Source: Streptococcus cuniculi
GTDB lineage: Bacteria > Bacillota > Bacilli > Lactobacillales > Streptococcaceae
NCBI RefSeq assembly: GCF_004570575.1
Contig: NZ_SPPD01000003.1
Span: 62,001-126,000, forward strand
Direction of reading: 5' to 3'
DNA: 64,000 bases
The position numbers and the translations under genes are program-made. A model generated the notes under the pieces. The model did no database searches and was not told the DNA's origin. It saw only the letters and a program-made list of their open reading frames with translations. This document shows, piece after piece, positions 59,521 through 64,000 of this stretch; position 1 is the first letter of the stretch, and each line of letters starts with the position of its first letter.

Positions 59521-60453
59521 TTACTGATTAGCTCTTGCATGTAATACCGCTTCTAAAATCGCCATTCTGACAAATACCCCATTTTGCATCTGGCGGACAA
59601 TGCGTGATTTGGGTGCTTCGACCAAAGCGTCTGCAATTTCCACATCCCGATTGACTGGGGCTGGGTGCATGATGATAGCAGATTCTTTCATGCACTCATA
59701 GCGTTCTTGCGTTAAACCATACAAGCGGTGATAGTCTTCTTTTGAGAAACTCTCATTGCCGTCATGGCGCTCATGTTGCACGCGCAAGAACATCAAGACA
59801 TCTGCCTGAGGGACAATCTCATCGAGTGAAATATGCTGACCATAGGCATCAAATTCTTCCGCATACCATTCGCGAGGTCCTGCAAAAAACAAGGTCGCTC
59901 CTAAGCGTTTCAAAATCTGCATGTTGGACTTAGCGACTCGTGAGTGGGTTAAATCCCCTGCAATCATAATCTTCAAGCCCTCAAAGTAGCCAAATTCTTC
60001 ATAAATGGTCATCAAATCCAACAAGGACTGACTCGGGTGCTGCCCCGAACCATCGCCCCCGTTGACAATCGAGGCCGTAATGGTTGGACTGTCTATGAGT
60101 GCCTGATAATAATCTACTTCTGAATGCCTGATAACACAGATGTCCACGCCCAAGGCACTCATGGTCAAAATCGTATCATAGAGGGTCTCCCCCTTATTGA
60201 CCGAACTGGTCTTGGCATCAAAATCAATCATGTTGAGACCTAAGCGCAATTCTGCCATTTCAAAGGACTTATGGGTCCGTGTCGAATCTTCAAAAAAGAG
60301 ATTCGATACATAGGCTTCTTGTGAAATAGCTACCCTTGCCTCGCCCTTTTTAAAAGCCAGACCGCGCTGAATCAGCCCCATCACTTCTTGACTTGAGAGA
60401 CTTTCCATGGTCACTACATGCGGGAGTGACACCCTTCCATCGATGATTGCCAT
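59521..60453 (-). CDS. pyrB: Aspartate carbamoyltransferase catalytic subunit
   Basis: A 310-residue protein with the carbamoyl-phosphate motif [15 protein letters not shown] (STRT) and [14 protein letters not shown]. It condenses carbamoyl phosphate with aspartate. The [10 protein letters not shown] segment is also present. It lies between pyrR and carA in the PyrR-controlled operon. Confidence 0.98.
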   Translation of the reverse strand: MAIIDGRVSLPHVVTMESLSSQEVMGLIQRGLAFKKGEARVAISQEAYVSNLFFEDSTRTHKSFEMAELRLGLNMIDFDAKTSSVNKGETLYDTILTMSALGVDICVIRHSEVDYYQALIDSPTITASIVNGGDGSGQHPSQSLLDLMTIYEEFGYFEGLKIMIAGDLTHSRVAKSNMQILKRLGATLFFAGPREWYAEEFDAYGQHISLDEIVPQADVLMFLRVQHERHDGNESFSKEDYHRLYGLTQERYECMKESAIIMHPAPVNRDVEIADALVEAPKSRIVRQMQNGVFVRMAILEAVLHARANQ

Positions 60454-60464
60454 CTCTCTACCTC

Positions 60465-60995
60465 TTATTTTACCTCATTTGTATCGAGCAACAAGACCGA
60501 ATCATTTCCATCTGCCTCGACCATGTGTACAATGATTTCTTCCGTCCGACTGGTCGGAATGTTTTTTCCGACATAATCCGCCCGAATTGGCAACTCACGG
60601 TGCCCTCGGTCAATCAAAACAGCAAGGCTCACTCGCGCAGGACGACCAAGAGAGACGATATTATCAATCGCTGCCCGAATGGTGCGCCCTGTATAGAGGA
60701 CATCATCAACCAAAATGACATCACGGTCATTGACATCTGCTGTCATCACAGTCGTGTCTTCTTCGACTTTCATGTCATCACGGAAAGGTTTGGTATCAAG
60801 TTCCCCGAGTGGAACTTCAATTCCTTCTAGCTGTTTCAACCGCTCTTGGATGCGCTTTGCGATATACACCCCGCGCGTCTTAATCCCTGCTAAGACGATA
60901 TTGTCCAAATTTTTATTGCGCTCGATAATCTCATAGGTAATCCGCGTAATGGCACGTTTCATGGTCATATCATCAACTATTTCTTTGGTTTTCAT
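60465..60995 (-). CDS. pyrR: PyrR attenuator / uracil phosphoribosyltransferase
   Basis: 176 residues from ATG 60995 ([20 protein letters not shown]); the longer open frame upstream is leader RNA. The PRPP loop is [19 protein letters not shown]. It binds UMP and the leader to promote termination of the pyr operon. First gene of pyrR-pyrB-carA-carB. Confidence 0.96.
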   Translation of the reverse strand: MKTKEIVDDMTMKRAITRITYEIIERNKNLDNIVLAGIKTRGVYIAKRIQERLKQLEGIEVPLGELDTKPFRDDMKVEEDTTVMTADVNDRDVILVDDVLYTGRTIRAAIDNIVSLGRPARVSLAVLIDRGHRELPIRADYVGKNIPTSRTEEIIVHMVEADGNDSVLLLDTNEVK

Positions 60996-61025
60996 GAGTA
61001 ACCCCTTTCTCTTGCCCAATGGCAC

Positions 61026-61221
61026 AAAAAAATCTCCTTGACACAAGGAGATTCCAGAAAATAAGGGTCGTGATAGCCCGAAACCTGTAGCATACATCGT
61101 CTTACGCCTTGCCTAATGGCAGTGTAACTTGCGGCTCAAGACCGATGAAGACCCACCTCGGAACTTCTCATCCAACCTGTTTTTAACTGTACTCCTTGCC
61201 TGTTTCACGGAACAGTCCTTA
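61026..61221 (-). ncRNA. PyrR-binding leader and attenuator
   Basis: On the minus strand the PyrR-loop-like stem CTGTT-CCGTGA-AACAG (61200-61215) comes first. The terminator stem AATCTCCTTG/CAAGGAGATT with a T7 run (61026-61053) comes last, about 30 bp before pyrR. This is the classical PyrR attenuation layout. Antiterminator pairing lies between and was not computed. Confidence 0.8.
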
Positions 61222-61320
61222 AAGGATTTATTTCAACTAGTATAACAGAATTTTTCTGAAAAGACAAATACTATATAGAAAATGACCATTGTATTTTCTA
61301 TTTTTCTATTGCCACAATTG

Positions 61321-61965
61321 TTAAGTCGTCTGCTGCTTTCTCGATAAAGCTGGTAATTTAATCGCTTTGACTAGGAACAGTCCATAACCGGCCAGCAGAT
61401 AAGCGACGAAAATCGTTGCAGCATAAGTTAGGACATACTTCCAGCCGTATTTGGGCACATTCAAAAAGAAATAGGCAAACGGACTATCTTTGGCATCTGG
61501 AATCGGCAGCTTAATGATTAGACCATTGACAAGCGCAAAAGCTAGGTAGGCAACGGGCAGAGCTGTCCACCAAATCGGGTCGAACCACTTGTACTGCCTT
61601 TGTCGATCGATGAATAAGGTATCCAGAAGGAAATAAAGAGGCACAATGTAGTGGCAGAGGAGATTTTCCACCCGCCAAAAATCAGTCGCTAGAGGCGCCA
61701 GCATGAAATGATAAATCACACAGGTAATCATGATCGACATGGTAACGGCTGCTTTCAAGCGCAGAAACCCTCGACTTTGCAAGTCTTTCCCCTGATAGAG
61801 AGCATAGACCATATAAGTCGCAAAGAGCGAGACCAAGAGATTGGATTGCACCGTATAGTAGAGCAACATCCCAATCCCATACTTTACAATCTCAAGCGTT
61901 GTTCCGATAATAGCTAATACCGCTAGCAAGCAACGTGAATAAAAATAATTACTTTGACCTTTCAA
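61321..61965 (-). CDS. Pr6Pr family membrane protein, TTG start
   Basis: 214 residues. TTG 61965 is preferred because AGGAGG lies 6 bp upstream; a TTG at 62022 is in-frame but has no such site. Six or so hydrophobic helices are present (CLLAVLAIIGTTLEIVKYGI; LLYYTVQSNLLVSLFATYMV; NLLCHYIVPLYFLLDTLF). It matches the six-helix Pr6Pr proteins of unknown function. It ends at 61321, where the DNA is AT-rich. Confidence 0.8.
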   Translation of the reverse strand: MKGQSNYFYSRCLLAVLAIIGTTLEIVKYGIGMLLYYTVQSNLLVSLFATYMVYALYQGKDLQSRGFLRLKAAVTMSIMITCVIYHFMLAPLATDFWRVENLLCHYIVPLYFLLDTLFIDRQRQYKWFDPIWWTALPVAYLAFALVNGLIIKLPIPDAKDSPFAYFFLNVPKYGWKYVLTYAATIFVAYLLAGYGLFLVKAIKLPALSRKQQTT

Positions 61966-62043
61966 GTCATTCCTCCTAAAAGAATAAGAGGGAGCGAGGA
62001 CTCGAATGTCCCCTACTCCCAATTCTTGTAAAAATCTGTTCGT

Positions 62044-62379
62044 TTAGATTTTCTTTACAAATTCCGATTTTAATTTCATCGCACCAAATCCATCAATCTT
62101 ACAATCGATGTTGTGGTCACCCTCCACGATCCGAATGTTTTTGACACGGGTACCTTGCTTGAGGTCTTTGGGTGCCCCTTTGACTTTCAAGTCTTTCATT
62201 AGGGTGACGGTATCGCCATCTGCCAAACGATTGCCGTTTGCATCTATCGCAACAGGCCCCTCTTCTTCGACAACATCTGCTGGATTCCATTCGTAAGCGC
62301 ATTCTGGGCAGACGAGTAAAACGCCGTCTTCATAGACATATTCTGATTGGCATTTTGGACAATTTGGTAAAGTTTCCAT
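62044..62379 (-). CDS. Zinc ribbon protein (YjdM/PhnA type)
   Basis: A 111-residue protein. The N-terminal zinc ribbon has [20 protein letters not shown] (CxxC ... CxxC) followed by a PhnA-type domain ([20 protein letters not shown]). Once linked to phosphonate use by gene name only; the real role is unknown. It is a separate gene with its own ribosome site. Confidence 0.9.
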   Translation of the reverse strand: METLPNCPKCQSEYVYEDGVLLVCPECAYEWNPADVVEEEGPVAIDANGNRLADGDTVTLMKDLKVKGAPKDLKQGTRVKNIRIVEGDHNIDCKIDGFGAMKLKSEFVKKI

Positions 62380-62528
62380 AATAACTCCTCTTCTTTTATT
62401 AACCTACCTAGTATAGCATGCTAGCACAAATTGAGCAAGCTCTACTTGTTAAAAATCAGCTATGCTACTTTTCTTGGTAGCGACTTCCTGATGAGGCTCG
62501 CTCCGCTCGCGAAAATCAGATGTTCATT

Positions 62529-63428
62529 TTATAGAGTATTCGTTTTTCTCAGCTTCTCCAAGGTCTCACGGAAAATAGCTGGCGCTTCTGCCGTAAAGGT
62601 CACGACCTCCCCTGTCCGTGGGTGGGTAAAGCCGAGCGTCTTAGCATGTAAAAATTGACCATGACCTTTTAAGGTCTTGCGCGGTCCATACACCTCATCG
62701 CCTGCTACTGGGTGACCGATATAGGCCATGTGGACACGAATCTGATGTGTCCGCCCTGTTTCAAGGGTCAATTCGACCAAGGTATAGTCTCCGAAGCGCT
62801 CCAAGACCTGAAAACGTGTCAGAGCTTCCTTGCCCTTTGCGGTCACCGCCTGTTTCTTGCGGTCCTTTTCAGAACGTCCGATAGGCGCTTCAATCACACC
62901 GCGGTCATTGGGCAGATTGCCATGCACAATTGACATGTATTTGCGTAAGGATTTCTTGGCTTTTAGTTCTTCTGCCAGTTTCTGATGGGCTTCATCATGT
63001 TTTGCAACCATCAACAGGCCTGAGGTATCCTTATCGATCCGATGGACGATTCCCGGGCGCATCACACCGTTAATCCCTGACAAATCCTTGACATGATACA
63101 AGAGGGCATTGACCAAAGTACCCGAGGTATGACCCGCAGATGGATGCACCACCATGCCCTGCGGCTTATTGACAACCGCGACATCTGCATCCTCATACAC
63201 AATCTCAAGCGGAATGTCTTCTGCCACATAGTCGACTTCTGCTACTTCTGGTAGCTCATACTGGATACAATCCCCTGCCTGCACGGTATATTTAGCTTTT
63301 TTTATCTGGCTATTAACCAGCACCAATCCAGCCTTTATCTGCTCATTTGCGATCGAGCGCGATAAGGGAGTCAAGTCAGCCAAGACCTTATCGAGGCGAA
63401 GACCGCCGGTTTCAACTCTTACTTCCAT
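62529..63428 (-). CDS. rluD: RluD-family pseudouridine synthase
   Basis: A 299-residue protein with an N-terminal S4-like domain ([20 protein letters not shown]) and the catalytic motif [15 protein letters not shown] with the nucleophilic Asp. [20 protein letters not shown] is the conserved second block. It makes pseudouridines in 23S rRNA or, in some members, other RNAs. It overlaps lspA by 17 bp, the usual pairing. The exact site specificity is inferred. Confidence 0.9.
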   Translation of the reverse strand: MEVRVETGGLRLDKVLADLTPLSRSIANEQIKAGLVLVNSQIKKAKYTVQAGDCIQYELPEVAEVDYVAEDIPLEIVYEDADVAVVNKPQGMVVHPSAGHTSGTLVNALLYHVKDLSGINGVMRPGIVHRIDKDTSGLLMVAKHDEAHQKLAEELKAKKSLRKYMSIVHGNLPNDRGVIEAPIGRSEKDRKKQAVTAKGKEALTRFQVLERFGDYTLVELTLETGRTHQIRVHMAYIGHPVAGDEVYGPRKTLKGHGQFLHAKTLGFTHPRTGEVVTFTAEAPAIFRETLEKLRKTNTL

Positions 63429-63876
63429 TTTTCTCTTCTTTCATGATGCAAATAAACAGGACAGCAACTCCTACGGTCAGATACATGTCTGCGACATTGA
63501 AGACAGGAAAATCAATAAAATCAAGATGAAACATGTCGACTACATAGCCCAGACGAATCCGATCGATAAAATTTCCCAGTCCTCCTGCAATCACGAGCGA
63601 CAGACTGGATAAGAGCCACAAACTCCCCTTGATATGCTTGATAAAATACCAAATCGCAGCCGTCATCACAACCAAGGTCACAACAACGAAGAACCATTGT
63701 TGGTTCTGGAGAATGGAGTAGGCTGCTCCGTAATTGCGCAGGTAATAGATATTGACCAACTTGGGGATAAAGGCTCGCTGTTCATTTAGGGCGATATTGG
63801 CCACTGTCCACACCTTGACCCATTGGTCCAAGATAATCAAGGCCACTATCCCTAGTGGAAATCCAATTTTTCTCAT
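63412..63876 (-). CDS. lspA: Lipoprotein signal peptidase II
   Basis: 154 residues from ATG 63876 ([20 protein letters not shown]). Four membrane helices and the catalytic Asp pair in [20 protein letters not shown] and [11 protein letters not shown]. It cleaves prolipoprotein signal peptides, for example of the hydrolase at 3569. It starts 1 bp from the preceding regulator's stop and overlaps rluD. Confidence 0.95.
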   Translation of the reverse strand: MRKIGFPLGIVALIILDQWVKVWTVANIALNEQRAFIPKLVNIYYLRNYGAAYSILQNQQWFFVVVTLVVMTAAIWYFIKHIKGSLWLLSSLSLVIAGGLGNFIDRIRLGYVVDMFHLDFIDFPVFNVADMYLTVGVAVLFICIMKEEKNGSKS

Positions 63877-63877
63877 A

Positions 63878-64000
63878 CTATCCTTTCTTCTTGGCAAAAT
63901 AGCTTTCCATCACTTGAATAAAGTCTTGCGCACACTGGCTCAGCTCGCTATCTTCCCGCTTGACGTAGACCATGCGATTGCCCTTTCCTTCCTTAAATGG
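63878..64000 (-). CDS. LysR-type regulator, C-terminal end
   Basis: The last 40 residues ([20 protein letters not shown] ... YFAKKKG) and stop at 63878-63880. The ending resembles LysR regulators of the CpsY/MtaR type that precede lspA in streptococci. The rest lies beyond the right edge, so the class is inferred from gene order and the tail. Confidence 0.6.
   Translation of the reverse strand, partial: PFKEGKGNRMVYVKREDSELSQCAQDFIQVMESYFAKKKG

Noticed and set aside
61000..61097. Extended N-terminus of PyrR
   Set aside because: The extra codons fall in the attenuator terminator; the normal PyrR start is at 60995.

Overview
The window looks like a low-GC streptococcal chromosome, most likely Streptococcus suis or a close relative. 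This rests on the fruRKA, rpsP-khpA-rimM-trmD, pyrR-pyrB-carA-carB and rplJ-rplL blocks, the clpX-ysxC pair, and typical streptococcal protein sequences. It divides into a decayed accessory half (about 1-34,957) and an orderly core half (34,958-64,000). In the core half every gene reads through without a frameshift.

Left edge (1-4,711): a small oxidoreductase-type cluster (SDR, cupin, carboxymuconolactone decarboxylase, two aldo/keto reductases, a TMEM175-like channel and a lipoprotein alpha/beta hydrolase). Three of these are broken: the cupin and one reductase by in-frame stops, the channel by two homopolymer indels. Related palindromes (AGTATTC-spacer-GAATACT type) precede three transcription units and may be operators of one regulator.

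Accessory region (about 4,783-34,957): scattered remains of an ICE of the Tn5252/ICESa2603 type that used the 3' end of rplL as attachment site. Pieces present are a relaxase-MobC module with a candidate oriT (7.2-9.8 kb), cargo genes (16.4-19.1 kb), two small genes plus the C-terminal part of the SNF2-like giant protein (22.4-24.2 kb), and fragments of an antigen I/II-like surface protein, a lysozyme/CHAP protein and RepA (31-34.8 kb). No VirB4/VirD4-type conjugation core is present, so the element cannot transfer itself. A 2,175-bp IS66 element with a perfect 8-bp target duplication interrupts the last gene of the mobilization operon. Two IS630-type remnants lie tail to tail at 24.2-25.4 kb. 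A beta-glucoside utilisation block (RpiR regulator, GH1 phosphoglucosidase, EIIBC) and a truncated yebC sit inside the remnants.

Two cargo blocks stand out. First, pezA-pezT-gajA-gajB is one minus-strand operon with start/stop overlaps at every junction: a PezAT toxin-antitoxin pair coupled to a Gabija anti-phage system. A convergent Schlafen-type AlbA_2 gene lies next to it. Second, an AT-rich cassette (19.2-22.3 kb) holds a six-helix membrane protein of unknown family, an atypical polyprenyl synthetase and a XerD-like recombinase. Their leader sequences are related, an identical 26-bp element lies in inverted orientation before the first two genes, a nested palindrome lies between those two, and two of the three genes are frameshifted at A-runs.

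Core half: rplJ-rplL with the L10 leader; ysxC, clpX, a small membrane protein gene and folA; thyA; glk; a DUF1149-degV-dapB-cca-ABC-F cluster; the fructose operon fruR-fruK-fruA with a strong promoter overlapped by a cre site and an apparent ATT start codon for fruR; an aminotransferase; trmD-rimM and khpA-rpsP; a methyltransferase; the attenuated pyr operon; a Pr6Pr membrane protein; a zinc-ribbon protein; rluD-type synthase; lspA; and the end of a LysR-type regulator. Intergenic stem-loop repeats occur at 51.3-51.5 and 58.0-58.4 kb. I saw no rRNA, tRNA or CRISPR array.
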